From positions 23,014,916-23,078,915 of the forward strand of contig OX463841.1 of NCBI GenBank assembly GCA_949825065.1: 64,000 nucleotides of DNA, written 5' to 3'. The notes under the pieces are model-generated. The model searched no databases, was not told where the DNA came from, and saw only the letters and a program-made list of their open reading frames with translations. Source of the DNA: Odontocerum albicorne (taxonomy: Eukaryota > Arthropoda > Insecta > Trichoptera > Odontoceridae). This document shows, one piece after another, positions 37,147 to 49,277 of the stretch (position 1 is its first letter; each line of letters starts with the position of its first letter). A program made the position numbers and the translations under genes.

Positions 37147-38419
37147 TTAGGGGTACCGGAAAGAAATCAAAATTTTCGGGAGTACCACTTTAAGGTCAGT
37201 CTGCGTCGAGACACAAAAGAGAAAACACGTGCTTTTTGGTGCTAGTAGTTTGTGAGGGTTGTAAATTCATTATTTTTGCAAAGATTATTTTTTCCGTCGT
37301 TTGTGAAGAATGTCAAGGCCGACTATTGACGAAGAACATTTACGCCACTGTATGTTGTTTTTATTTGACCGGGGATTGAAGGCGAAAGAAGTGACAGAAA
37401 CAATTACTGCTACATATGGAGACGTATTAAGACTCAATAAATGTCATAGATGGATAAAAAAATTTAAAAATAATGATAGGGACCTGAAGAACGCCCCTAA
37501 AACTGGAAAACCAACAAAATTGGATGATGATGCGCTGACGTCATTGGTTGAATCTGACCCTCGTCAAACAATAGCTGAATTATCAATTAAACTCGATTGT
37601 CCATGGTCAACAGTGCAGGAACATCTTAGTCGCATTGGAAAAATTCATAAACAAGGAGTTTGGGTTCCGCACGTGTTGACGCCAGCTGCGCTCGAGCAGC
37701 GAATAACGATATGCACGTCCCTTTTGTCCAGGTATAAAGTGGACCCATTTCTTCGAAGAATAATAACTTGCGACGAGAAATGGGTCTTGTACAATAATCC
37801 CACACGAAAAAAACAATGGCTTTCTCGGGGCCAGTCGGCTGTTCCTACACCAAAACCAACGTTGACTCTAAAAAAGGTTCTCCTCTGTGTATGGTGGGAT
37901 ATCGAAGGTGTTGTTCACTATGAACTATTGAAACCAGGAGAAACAATTAATGCAGCTCTTTATTGTCAACAACTGGAGAGAATGAAAGAGGAACTAAGAA
38001 AAAAACGTCCACTTTTGGTCAATAACCAACCCAGGATGCTTCAACAGGATAACGCGCGGCCACATACTGCGATAATCACCCAGAATAAAATAATGCAACT
38101 TGGACTGGAACTTTTACCTCACCCCCCCTATTCCCCTGACATAGCCCCCTCAGATTATCACCTTTTCAGATCATTGGAACACTCCCTCCGCGATAAAACA
38201 TTCAAAAATATTGATGAAGTAAAAAATCATATCGAAAAGTTTTTTAAGGAAAAACCATTTTTTTTTTACAAAAATGGAATTGAAAAGCTGCCTGATAGAT
38301 GGAGAAAGGTCTTGGAAAACGATGGAAACTATTTCATTGATTAATTTCTTTTTGTATTTTTTTTAAATAAAATTTTTAAATGTATTACTTTTTTTTTGAT
38401 TTCTTTCCGGTCCCCCATA
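37147..38419 (+). mobile_element. Mariner family D, apparently intact
   Basis: 1273 bp inserted at a TA inside a 71-bp satellite unit. The TA is present on both sides (37145-37146 and 38420-38421), and the satellite phase resumes exactly. The inner inverted repeats are identical over accggaaagaaatcaaaa. The outer few bases differ (ttaggggt versus tatgggg). The single gene inside is fully open. This is the only transposon in the window with no visible lesion. Confidence 0.95.
37310..38344 (+). CDS. Mariner transposase, complete (344 aa)
   Basis: A complete open frame of 344 residues, against 345 in Mos1, starting MSRPTIDEEHLRHCMLF. The N-terminal paired-type DNA-binding part spans about residues 1-110. 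The linker motif WVPHVL lies at 118-123. The catalytic aspartates are D155 in CDEKW, D247 in QQDNARPHTA and D282 in APSDYHLF. There are 34 residues between the last two, the D,D34D signature. Family role: it cuts the element out at its inverted repeats and inserts it at TA. No stop, frameshift or missing catalytic residue is seen. It lies about 160 bp from the left end, so the leader length is normal, and it shares the direction of the host gene. Confidence 0.96.
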   Translation: MSRPTIDEEHLRHCMLFLFDRGLKAKEVTETITATYGDVLRLNKCHRWIKKFKNNDRDLKNAPKTGKPTKLDDDALTSLVESDPRQTIAELSIKLDCPWSTVQEHLSRIGKIHKQGVWVPHVLTPAALEQRITICTSLLSRYKVDPFLRRIITCDEKWVLYNNPTRKKQWLSRGQSAVPTPKPTLTLKKVLLCVWWDIEGVVHYELLKPGETINAALYCQQLERMKEELRKKRPLLVNNQPRMLQQDNARPHTAIITQNKIMQLGLELLPHPPYSPDIAPSDYHLFRSLEHSLRDKTFKNIDEVKNHIEKFFKEKPFFFYKNGIEKLPDRWRKVLENDGNYFID

Positions 38420-39157
38420 TATATGGTCAAGTCTCGCCTACACAAATGTAATAAAACTTGAAGTAGGTATTCATTAAATCCTCAGCGAGATATATGGTCA
38501 AGTCTCGCCTACACATATGTAATAAAACTTGAAGTAGGTATTCATTAAATCCTCAGCGAGATATATGGTCAAGTCTCGCCTACACAAATGTAATAAAACT
38601 TGAAGTAGGTATTCATTAAATCCTCAGCGAGATATATGGTCAAGTCTCGCCTACTCAAATGTAATAAAACTTGAAGTAGGTATTCATTAAATCCTCAGCG
38701 AGATATATGGTCAAGTCTCGCCTACACAAATGTAATAAAACTTGAAGTAGGTATTCATTAAATCCTCAGCGAGATATATGGTCAAGTCTCGCCTACTCAA
38801 ATGTAATAAAACTTGAAGTAGGTATTCATTAAATCCTCAGCGAGATATATGGTCAAGTCTCGCCTACACAAATGTAATAAAACTTGAAGTAGGTATTCAT
38901 TAAATCCTCAGCGAGATATATGGTCAAGTCTCGCCTACACATATGTAATAAAACTTGAAGTAGGTATTCATTAAATCCTCAGCGAGATATATGGTCAAGT
39001 CTCGCCTACACAAATGTAATAAAACTTGAAGTAGGTATTCATTAAATCCTCAGCGAGATATATGGTCAAGTCTCGCCTACTCAAATGTAATAAAACTTGA
39101 AGTAGGTATTCATTAAATCCTCAGCGAGATATATGGTCAAGTCTCGCCTACTCAAAT
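38420..39157. repeat. 71-bp satellite array, right block (about 10.4 units)
   Basis: Continues the left block in phase after the mariner. Both acacaaatg and actcaaatg variants occur, along with an acacatatg variant near 38512 and 38937. It ends in ctcaaattgtcaattg. Confidence 0.98.
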
Positions 39158-40780
39158 TGTCAATTGTATTTTTTAGCTTATTAAAAATTTACCAAAGATT
39201 TCAGATATACGATGATGATATATTTTTAAGGTATTTTCTGATATATTTTTTTATTTACATATTACAGTAATAATAATTTAAAAAAATAACACAAAATCTT
39301 TCAAAATATTTTATAATCCATAAACATGCCAATGAATATACTCGTATTATGAATCAAAAATACCATTATGGAAATGTTGATAACATTCTGGCTTTTTCAT
39401 TTAAAAATTCCGTGGTTAAAAAAATACAATATCATTCACTAAAACAAAAACCACCGTTTTATTAAATTATAATTTGATGTCTAAGGCGCCATGTTAAGTT
39501 TTACTGTTTAATACATTTATTATATGACCAATGTATTTAAAAATTAAGGTGAGTTTTCAAACTATTTTGTTATACGATTACCGGTATATTTCAATTTGCA
39601 GCGCTAATTCACATATAAAATTATGTCGAAGTCACTGAGCTCCCATCTAGTAATCTCCTTTGATAACCACATGAATAGCGTTGGGCACAATACTCAAGCA
39701 GCGTTATCGATATGGGGAATCCTATAGTATATTGTGCTGCGGCTTGGCAGTATCAACTTTGAATGGAGTGGAGCGGTTTATAAATTCCAATTAGCCGTCT
39801 GTTAGCAAACTGTTTGTCCGTCAAACTTTGTTCGTGCATACTCCATACATCAGGAGTAATCCTACGTTAAAATATTGAAAGGTGTTTTGGAACTCGATTT
39901 TACCAACCTTTTTTTTACTGTGAATGCTTAAAAATCTCAATAATTCAGATTTCATTACTTTTAATATTCTAGTTCGCTTTTCCAGCTGTGTCGAGTCTTA
40001 GTTCAGTAAACACTAAATAACGCTTGATAAGTTACACCTCATAATATATTTTTATAACAAAATGTGTCATTTAACTGCATTAATATTTTCCTGAGTGCTT
40101 GATCACTATAAGTAGGGTTATTGCCTTTTCATTTATATGCTTTATTATATTAGTGCATAATATTTGATTTTTATTTAGATATTTCCTTGTTTTTATTAAT
40201 ATTATTTTCAAAAGTAAAAAAAAGCAATTCTTTACAATATTTTAGACTAATAAAGATCGTGAATTGAAAAATAACTGTATGGATGAAAAACTTTTTAGTT
40301 ATTTTTATTTTTTATATACGTCCGTGAGGCTTTTAAATGAACAGATAATGAATCATTATGGTGCACCCTCATTCAGATAATTTCCGGTTGCAATGCTAAT
40401 TCCTTGCATTCGAGAATATTCAACTAATTCACCTTTTTCCCTAATGGAGTGGGTTGCTCACTTTCCAAATTTGGCTGAAAATGGTAGAACTTCATTAGCT
40501 CATTGCTAAGTGGTCTTCAATTCAGTGATGAGGGCGATGATAATTTAGAAGAATTTTCTTTTTAGTATAGTTCTAATATGTTTCAATAAAACAGTCATTT
40601 TGCAGTATTAAATAAATATTGGACTTTAGTGGTTTCATTATATTCAGTCGTGCAGAGATGCATAATAGTAAGATTTTTCTTTTCCTTTGGTAAGATATAA
40701 AAGTTTGAGTTTTTGTGATAAGATGATATGATAAAATGTTGTTTACTTGTATTTTTTTTTATTTTACAAAACAGTTATAC
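39158..40780. other. No gene; one TACTCGTA at 39339
   Basis: AT-rich. A GC-richer patch at 39600-39860 has no recognised identity. Confidence 0.5.
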
Positions 40781-40784
40781 ATAG

Positions 40785-41290
40785 ATAAAAAAGCATAAAA
40801 ATGCCTTCTTCTAAGCCTGTTGGTCTGTTATGGTCTTGCACCATTGATTCCCTCTTATGACGTCGACTGTCAGCTGTCTTTCCATCTTTTAGGAGGTCGT
40901 CTTGGAGGTCTGCTTGTTTGGGGGATACTGTCCCTGGTCATTCTTACGGCTCTTGGTTCCGCCATTCTGGATACATGTTCGTTCCAGAACCTTCTTCTGT
41001 GTCGTCCCCATCTGACAATATCTTCAACTTCGCACATCCTTCGGATTTCTGTGTTTCGTACTCTATCGCGAAGGGTTTTGCCAGCGATACTCCTGAGTAC
41101 CTTCATTTCGCTGGTTCGAAGGAGATTTTTGGTTGTAACAGGGTCAGCTCTGGACTCGATGCTGTATGTCATTATGGGGCGGACACAGGTCTTGTATATC
41201 CTCACCTTGCTTTGGATGTTCATATACTTGTTTTTCCAGATAGTGTTCTTGAAATATCCGGAATCCATAAGAATGTGAAACATGATGTTG
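40785..41290 (-). mobile_element. LINE C-terminal fragment
   Basis: The minus-strand frame 41283-40870 reads KVRIYKTCVRPIMTYSIESR, MKVLRSIAGKTLRDRVRNTE and RRPPKRWKDS. These are the blocks after the RT domain in LINEs. It continues in other frames to TNRLRRRHFYAF near 40800. The RT itself is absent. Confidence 0.75.
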
Positions 41291-42180
41291 CAAATAAGAT
41301 GTTATATGTCAGGTTGAAGAAATGAGGAATTTTCCCGGGTTTTGAACATCCTGATAGTAATATTTTCGTTTCAATTTCCGGTCAAGATTAACACATTTTG
41401 AATAATGTTCACAAAATTCTAAAAAAAAACACTATTGGGATTAAATCGTTGTTATTTAAATTTCATATTCGTTTTGGTTGATAGTAAATAATTGAGAACG
41501 TTTTTCTAAGCTTTGGTCGGGTTAGTTGGCGTTTTTCCAAGCTTAAGTTCCTTCGCACATTCAGTAAAGATCATTAATTTTATATAGAAATATATTTTTT
41601 TAAATATTTACATTGTTTTTCTCCATCTCTTCGTCTCGTTAATACTCTTTACGTGTTTTTCTTCCGTTAATTTTTCCTACTCCAAAATGCTAATATTACA
41701 AATATTTTGTCGAATATGAATAAATAAATATCAATTAATATAAACTTGGTTTATGTTTCTCTTTCAGGACCTTGATCCGAAAATTAGTTTCTTGGGTTAC
41801 GTCGAAAGGTCTGATTCAATCAATCTACTTTAAATATCAATTTCCTCAACATGGATAACAATCACTTCAACTGCTGTACGCTTTGTTTAACGAATTTGAA
41901 TAATTTAGGATACACCGTTTATTTTTAATCAATTATTTAGTAAAATTCCCTTTAAAGAAAGTATTAATTATATATTTTTATGTTTTAAGATTTTTTTAAT
42001 TGAAGTTCAAATCATGGATATCTTTAATGGCAATTATAAATTATAATTTGTCTTTACTCGGTTTGTTTTTCATGCTTTTATACTCAATTTCAATATTATA
42101 AATTTGAATATTTAGCTTTTTTTATTAAACTTTGCCGATTTGTGGTGTTTTTGGAGGTAGGTGTTGTGTTGGAAGCGGAC
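41291..42180. other. No gene seen
   Basis: AT-rich, no supported motif. Confidence 0.5.
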
Positions 42181-42184
42181 GCTC

Positions 42185-42580
42185 TATATGCAATGGACCG
42201 CAAGGCACACCAACGTCTCTGTCATCCAAGAATTGGATATTACCAGAAGATATTTGATAACATGATGAAAATGAATGTACGTTAAGCATGATGATAAGCA
42301 TTCCAACGTACGTTAAGCATGTTGCTAGAAAAAAATATGAAAGTCTGAAAAAGCTGGTGATCACGTGGACAGTTGAGGGAAGACAAACAAGAGAAAGGTT
42401 TTTATGAGATGGACGAATCAAATAAAGGAGTTAACAGGATCCTCTTTAAGCGCTGCATTCAGCCTAGCCCAGGACTAGAAGGAATAGAGACAGGTGCTGC
42501 ACCAAGTTCGCTGTGGTACTGCAGAGGGCCACGATGCTCAGCTAGCGATGAAGAAGAAGAAGCCGATTTATTTGAAAATA
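42185..42580 (+). mobile_element. LINE 3' fragment, sister of 20870-21215
   Basis: The segment encodes HVARKKYESLKKLVITWTVE, then FYEMDESNKGVNRILFKRC, which pairs with FYEMDGSSKGINKIFFKRC on the minus strand at 21000. A gaagaagaag tract at 42548 resembles a LINE tail. Confidence 0.65.
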
Positions 42581-42785
42581 AAGTGAATCTAACATGGGAG
42601 ACTCATTTTGAAAAGATGCAACGTAGAACTGAGATGTAAAAATCATAATTGAAAACAACAATGATAACTTTTTTCCCCGCCCCATTTACCATTGAATCAC
42701 AACTCTCCCCACTTCTCTCCCCCTACCTCATTCCTCTTATACTATTTACACTTGCAGAAGAAATATATTGTGAGCAATTTAGTTT

Positions 42786-42835
42786 ATCTTCACCTGACGA
42801 TGAAGACGGAGGTCTTTGAAACCGATAGTAAACTC
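42786..42835 (+). other. Hammerhead-like motif, sister of 17204-17242
   Basis: Reads cacctgacgatg, then the complementary pair aagac/gtctt around a gag-containing loop, then tttgaaaccgatagtaaac. CTGACGA, a stem and GAAA occur in hammerhead order. Extra bases flank the stem, so activity is doubtful. Confidence 0.4.
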
Positions 42836-42839
42836 AAAA

Positions 42840-44145
42840 TAAACCAGTGGTAAATACAAAAATATAAAATAAGTTTATTTATTTATTTTTTACATAAAAC
42901 ATGGCACCACAAAGTGAAACTTAAGTCTTTTCGAAGATTCAAGAAATAATAATAATAACATTTATATATGGTTGCATGTAAATTAAATTAAGAAATTATT
43001 CATTCTATAGCATTCTTTTATAATAGTAAATGCCCCATCACAAAATTCAGCCTTTTTTATTATTTTTGGTGCAATAAGTATGTGTGACACTTAAGCATAC
43101 ACAGATCTCAATGAGTACTTCATTAATTGTAGAACCGCCTTCACATAGGTGTATGGTATGCAGATCATAATAAGTCGATAACATTGAGTACTTCCTTAAA
43201 CGTAAGACTGCCTTTAGGTAAGTTAGGATTCTCCAAGTAAGAAAGATTCACAAGTTAGAAGCTAGCTACTCGTACGAGTATGTTATCTCCCTTTAGGGAG
43301 ACTGACTCACCCGCACCCGCACAGGGATCAGATCTTGTCTGGAGTTGCGGAATGCTGACAACTTGGAAACCTTCAAAGGACTTCTCAATTTGTTCGTTTT
43401 TGATATGTTCTGGAACTTAAACACTTTTGTCGTGATTTTTGTCGATAAGTAGTACTGTAGAATTATAATTCAATATCTCGTTGTTTTAAAGCTACGTGCT
43501 TAGCAATCTGCAGATTCACCAAACGTTCGTTATGAAAGAAAAAAATCATTTAACACACTAAAGGTTGAAATTTATTTGAAAAGTATGAATTGATATTTTA
43601 AAAAATGAATGAATAGTTATGATGTACGAATATTCTTTCTTTTGACGATTATTTGAAATATCACCAGTAATTTATTCTGAATAAAACATCTTTAGCCTCG
43701 CCGCGGCTGTGAATCGTAAAAATTTTGAATAAATTAAAGTCCTTGTCTTATTTTATTATCTTTTTTATAAAAGAAATCGTTGAAAATGTGTTCTATTTCA
43801 ATATGATGATTTCCTCATATTTTTTATCCACGTTTTGATAAGAGAGAATCAAAATGAGTTTCTTTTTTGACATTTTATTTTAAACTTTTTTATTGGTTAT
43901 ATAAAATTCCATAATTGAAAATCACTCGAAAAACACAAGAGCGTGCAATGAAGCAATGAAGCGAGTGTGGAGGCAAATAATGTATGCGTGGATAGAAAGT
44001 CGTTGAAATCTGCATTTTTTTAAATGTACATCACGAGATGGTATGTACTGTAAAATCACTTGATATCGGTGTTTTTATAAAATTCCCGTGATTGATTTAA
44101 AAATAACAGGATTTCAATGTTGTTTATAATCACAACAATTGATAA
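42840..44145. other. No gene; palindromic octamer pair at 43267
   Basis: AT-rich apart from a stretch at 43290-43340 with a cacccgcacccgcac tract. The 14-bp palindrome TACTCGTACGAGTA is at 43267-43280. Confidence 0.5.
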
Positions 44146-44149
44146 TGAT

Positions 44150-44425
44150 TGCATATTGGAAAGTATGGTTGGATCAAGTGAATTATATTTTGAAAGAAGG
44201 GAACGTAGAAAGTTATAAAGGATATAAATAATAAAAAATAGAAAGTTATAAAAGTTAGAAAGAGGGTAGAAAGTAAGGAAGGAGTTGTATTAATAGGTAT
44301 ATGTAACATATATGGTAGATCTAGAAGAGGCGAAAGATGTATATCGTAATTGGAAAGCCAAGCGCTCTGTTCTCTTTGCCTACTCCGATAGATAAACGAC
44401 GTGATGGTATGTATGTACCTATATG
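44150..44425 (+). mobile_element. 3' end of the R4/Dong-like LINE family
   Basis: The tail ctctttgcctactccgatag, then acgacgtgatggtatgtatg at 44387, matches the 3' ends at 7320 and 34205. The upstream text is a purine-rich, decayed C-terminus. Confidence 0.65.
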
Positions 44426-46120
44426 ATGTTGATCAATTTGTTTATATGATTACAAAAAAGAATCCATTCTATAAAAGCAGTATTTTTCACTTCCTTTCTA
44501 TTCACTTGTTGGATTCTTGATTCTTTTGTACACATTTTACATATATAGTAATATAATGAAAATGTTAAATGTTTTGCAATCAAATATTAAACTTTTTTTT
44601 TGTATTTCGTCTATCTTTGGTTAGCTTTCTGTATTTTTCCTTCAGCCATTTGTCCACAGCCTTTTCGACTCCTTTGTGTATTTACACTCAAAAATTGTTT
44701 TTCGACTCCTTTTAGATATTTCATTTAAATTTTCATCTCCTATTTAACATATAAAGAAGTTTAATTTATTAGATTTTCTTTCAGTCAAATTTTAGATTCG
44801 ATTTCAAATTAAGTAGAACTACAATTAATATAAAGCCCCAGTGGACTGAGGAGAATCATTCAACGGTGCTACATAAATTATATTTTTGTAATGGTATTAA
44901 TGAAAAAATATCCAGCGGATAATTTGTATATTTTATCATGAAATTAAGTTATTTGTACAATGGTACTTCCTAACTGCGCGCTGGATAAAGCTGTTCCTAA
45001 ACCATTCCATAGCGATTTATGAACAAGATATTGCAGTAGCTATCTCTGATTTGATTTTATTCTAGTTTTCCTCAAAACGTTCTTATCGTTATTTTTATGT
45101 TTCAAAGATCAATATCTCAAAACGAGTTTTCATTGTTTAAAATTTAAGATGGTAATTTATGTTTGGTTATAATTATTGTTTATATTCACTTTTTCAATAT
45201 GTTCTCCATATATGGTATTTATAATGCCATCTATATGCTTTTCAATCTTTTCGATTTAAATGAAGTCAAAAGAATAGATAATTTAACCCCAATTTCATAT
45301 ATCTTCTAAAATGTATTTCCCTATGTTACGCAAGATTGTGTCAAGAAATTCTTGATATTTTCTAATATTATGTTACAATATTGCGTACAATTGTAGGCAT
45401 TAACCTACGCACATTCGTAATTTAAGGAACTTTTTTGTGACTATGTGTTTTCCACGAGCTTATTTAACTGTCGCAGAGAACAAATGTTAACATAACCATG
45501 GAATATATTTTTCAGGAATATTAAATATCAAAGGATTTAACCTTGACGTTTGTGAGACATTTTTCTTCGCTTTTTATTTTAGAATAGTTTTGTTGAATAA
45601 ACGTTTTTCCCTTCTTGACTCCCATTATTTATGGCTCTTTTTAACAATACTCAATAATTATTTATTTTCTTCAACCATCTACGCATACAATTTTGTATTT
45701 ATGAATATTTTTTCGGAAGTGTAATACAATTTTTATTTATTTTACTGTTGGATTATTTTATTAAACTTTATATGCTGAATATCAACATATTTTAGTAATT
45801 CTTCTCAATCCTCTTATGAATTTTCCCTCTAAGTAGTATATAATATTTCTTACAATTCAAATTTAGACCTAGACACAGAACCTCAAATGTGCTCGTACAA
45901 GTTAAGATCACGGATAACGTGAGACGGGCAATGAGTTCCAAACAATTAACAATACTATATCTTCTGAATTTAAGAAATAACTTTAACACTATATTTCATT
46001 TTTCTGGCGACATATATGCGATCCTTGATTTCTATTGCCGGCCATTGATTGGTTCTTGAGTTTTTTTTAAAAGATATGCAGCAGTTCTGCAAATGTAAAG
46101 AGCAGATCATCAATTGAACT
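44426..46120. other. No gene seen
   Basis: AT-rich, no supported feature. Confidence 0.5.
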
Positions 46121-46125
46121 GAAAA

Positions 46126-46262
46126 GTTCCTCAAGTTGGTATTCTTACACCAACCCTCTTTTCAATATTCATCATCGCAATGCATTACCCATTCAATCCC
46201 GCCACGTCCTCATATCTCGTGGGAAATGCCCAACAACTCGCTGATGACGCTCCAGGAGAGAT
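46126..46262 (+). mobile_element. Fossil LINE reverse transcriptase patch
   Basis: About 45 codons read VPQVGILTPTLFSIFIIAMH, then a linker and LADDAPG. VPQVGILTPTLF matches the conserved GVPQGGVLSPTLF block B of LINE reverse transcriptases. Nothing else of the element is visible. Confidence 0.55.
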
Positions 46263-48475
46263 TTCCTTTTGACTTTTCTAGTTCACCACTATTCATTTTT
46301 CACGTATCTTTTACCGTTCATGCGTTCATCAGATAAGACTCGCGCCCTCATTGACATGACTTAAAAAGCGAATTAAGCTCCGAGTACATTGCATCTCCCT
46401 TTAGTTAAATAGCGTATATTTTTTGGTTTTCAATCATCCTGTTTTCCAATCTTATTTTCCTTCTCCTGGCCATCTATGGCCTTGTTCTTGTATTCGCTCG
46501 TTTTTTTTTTAGTTTTTGTGATTTAGGTATTGCATAGTTTTTTTTCCTTTACATCAATAATGTAAATCCTCCGCCTAGCACTCAAAACTTAGTAAAAAAT
46601 GGTATTGTTGGTTGGAATAGATTACCACTTGGCAAGACACGCACCATTTTGTATACTAAACAATAAAATAATAAATGGATCAAATAAAAATAATAAGTTT
46701 TGTAATAAATGTGAGATTTTCCTATTTCAAACAAATTAAATGCCCCTTGTCAACATATTCTTCTCTTCAAACTTGCAGATGGGTAGTTTTAAATATTTTA
46801 AGCTCACATTTTGTTATAACTTAATAACTCACTTACTTTAATATAACTCAATAATTGTTAGTGACCCACTGATAAATTTTACCAGACTTTTTTTTTTGTT
46901 AACATTGAAAGTCTAAATAAAAAAAATCGTTTCATGCAGTTCGCGAAATCGATGTCAAATAATTTCTATGAAGCCTTTTGATTTTTGGTAAACTTTTAGA
47001 ATGAAAAAAAAATTTATAATAATTATTTTTTTATCACAAAACATAAATATATACTCGTATTGTCTCCAGGCACCTTCATTACGTGTATGTACGTTAATGG
47101 AGTGAACTTGCTTCGTGAGCGATCATTATCTATTAGTTCTTCCTGCAACGGTCGGCGTATTTTCATAGCATGTATTATTCAGGCCGACACAGATTATCTC
47201 CACGATAACCTCATAAGCTCAAATATTTGAAGTACCTGCAAAATGGCTTTCCAAAATATATTAATAGAACGCAAAGTGCTTACAATACAAAGGAGTGTCC
47301 ACCATTACTAGAGATATACGAGTATCACACTGTTTGATTCTAAGTATTCTTGTGTAAATTACTTCTATGTGATTAACAAATTTCATGTAAGGAATAAAAT
47401 AATGCTTAGGGGCACAATAATTTGTTACGGCACCATGTTGACCAATATAAATTATTTTATATAAAAAAGTATTATTGCCATGTGTGATTGTGAAATATAT
47501 GAGTTCCATCTATCGATGCTTTTGTCTCCAACATATTCTACCTTTTTTTCCATCTCACCTGTTGGACAGTATACTCGTATGTTATAAAGTCACAATGAAA
47601 CTAACAACCATATGCATAAGTGCTAGACGTAAGCTACGAGTGAATATACTCATGATCTAACCAGTACTGGATTTTTTATTAGCATTTCGTTTTCTAAAAT
47701 ATATGTTGTACTTAAATGAGAATACTTCAGTGCTGAAACACATTCAGTACTTTTAGCACCCTGCAAAAGTCCATATAAACTTTTGCTCGATGCTAAAAAC
47801 GCCCATCGCCGTTTTATTTGTTTATTATACCTTTTCAATTTTTATTTTTAAATATAGATATTTGTTTAGCATTGCCGTTTATTTAAAAGTAATTAATTAT
47901 TCAGCATTCAATGTACAAATCTTATTGGATGTTAAAAAGTTTTTTGAAGCGTACTTAAAGAGAACTGGACTCAAAAGTACTCACAAGGAGATGACTTTCT
48001 GAAATATACCACACGGGTTAATACATACCGGTTTGAGGTAAGCAAAGAGAGCAGATGTCTATACAATTTTTCCATACGGGTGTATTGTAGGACAACTATG
48101 CTTATGGATTTAATGGTACATATTTTACTTTTTTTTTTAAATACGCATATTTCGGTTAGTATCCCACATACTCTGAATCTGTAAAAGATTTAAAAAATTT
48201 TGACATCAACAAAATCACATTAAAAGTAACCAATACTTTTCTCATCTACGAGTAATTTTCCCAATTTAGGACGAAAACTTTTTAAGCTCGTTCAGAAAAG
48301 CTCCCAACTTTTGAATGCTTCAATATTCAGTTATAACTTTTTACCGAATATTTGATTTACTTCTTTTTAATATTTTACGTTCAACGTGTTATCTTATTTT
48401 TTAAACCTGTAAAAATGATTTGCAATAAGTTATGAACATTAATTTTTTTATTCATTTGTGAGCTTTATTTTTTTT
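46263..48475. other. No gene; four TACTCGTA/TACGAGTA sites
   Basis: Octamers at 47052, 47317, 47572 and 48247. Otherwise AT-rich. Confidence 0.5.
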
Positions 48476-48724
48476 TCATCTAAATGTAGAATGTATCTAC
48501 GAGTATATACGTCCCTTTGCAATTTCCATCTAAATGTAGAATGTATCTACGAGTATATACGTCCCTTTGCAATTCCATCTAAATGTAGAATGTATCTACG
48601 AGTATATACGTCCCTTTGCAATTCCATCTAAATGTAGAATGTATCTACGAGTATATACGTCCCTTTGCAATTTCCATCTAAATGTAGAATGTATCTACGA
48701 GTATATACGTCCCTTTGCAATTTC
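48476..48724. repeat. 49/50-bp minisatellite, 5 copies, each with TACGAGTA
   Basis: Five near-identical units containing ccatctaaatgtagaatgta, tctacgagtatatacg and tccctttgcaatt. Units are 49 or 50 bp, depending on two or three t before the next cc. Each carries the octamer TACGAGTA (48498, 48548, 48597, 48646, 48696). Confidence 0.97.
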
Positions 48725-49277
48725 ATAAAATTTTGATGTTTTTATAATTATAAATATTATTAATATGTCTCTTTTCATTTAAGTAGTGTTTTTCTTATTT
48801 CTATTGAAAATCTTTTTCATATTTTTGTAAAAAATATTTGAATCAACCATAAAAAAATGTATCTTTTCTTTTGTAATTTCACTTCACATAGCCCAATCAT
48901 ATTATGGTCAATTTACGTCCATTTGACTTTTCTTTGTTTTTTTTACTTTCTTTGCAAAACAGACGGTCTTGACAAAAAAATACTTTCATCTCAAAATTTC
49001 TTATTTTATGTTAAAATCAGATAAAGCTTTTGATCTCTCTTAGTTTAGAGGAGATTTTCAAAGCACGTGGTGTGAGATGATGGAGGCCGAGGTTGGCCTT
49101 ATATATAACCTTTACGAGTTTATCATTGATCCTTGATAATTTATTTCTTCTCTTTCAAAAAGTTTTCCGTATAAATAAAAAAGCACTGAATTTCTCGAAA
49201 CATATTTTTATTTTCCCTTCCTTCCAAAAAGATGTACCAGCTTCAAACAAAATTTACTCGGTTTATTTTTCTGATAG
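48725..49277. other. No gene seen
   Basis: AT-rich spacer between two minisatellites. Confidence 0.5.

Noticed and set aside
34688..39157. CRISPR-like array
   Set aside because: Units are directly adjacent with no unique spacers, and the sequence is a eukaryotic intron. It is a satellite.
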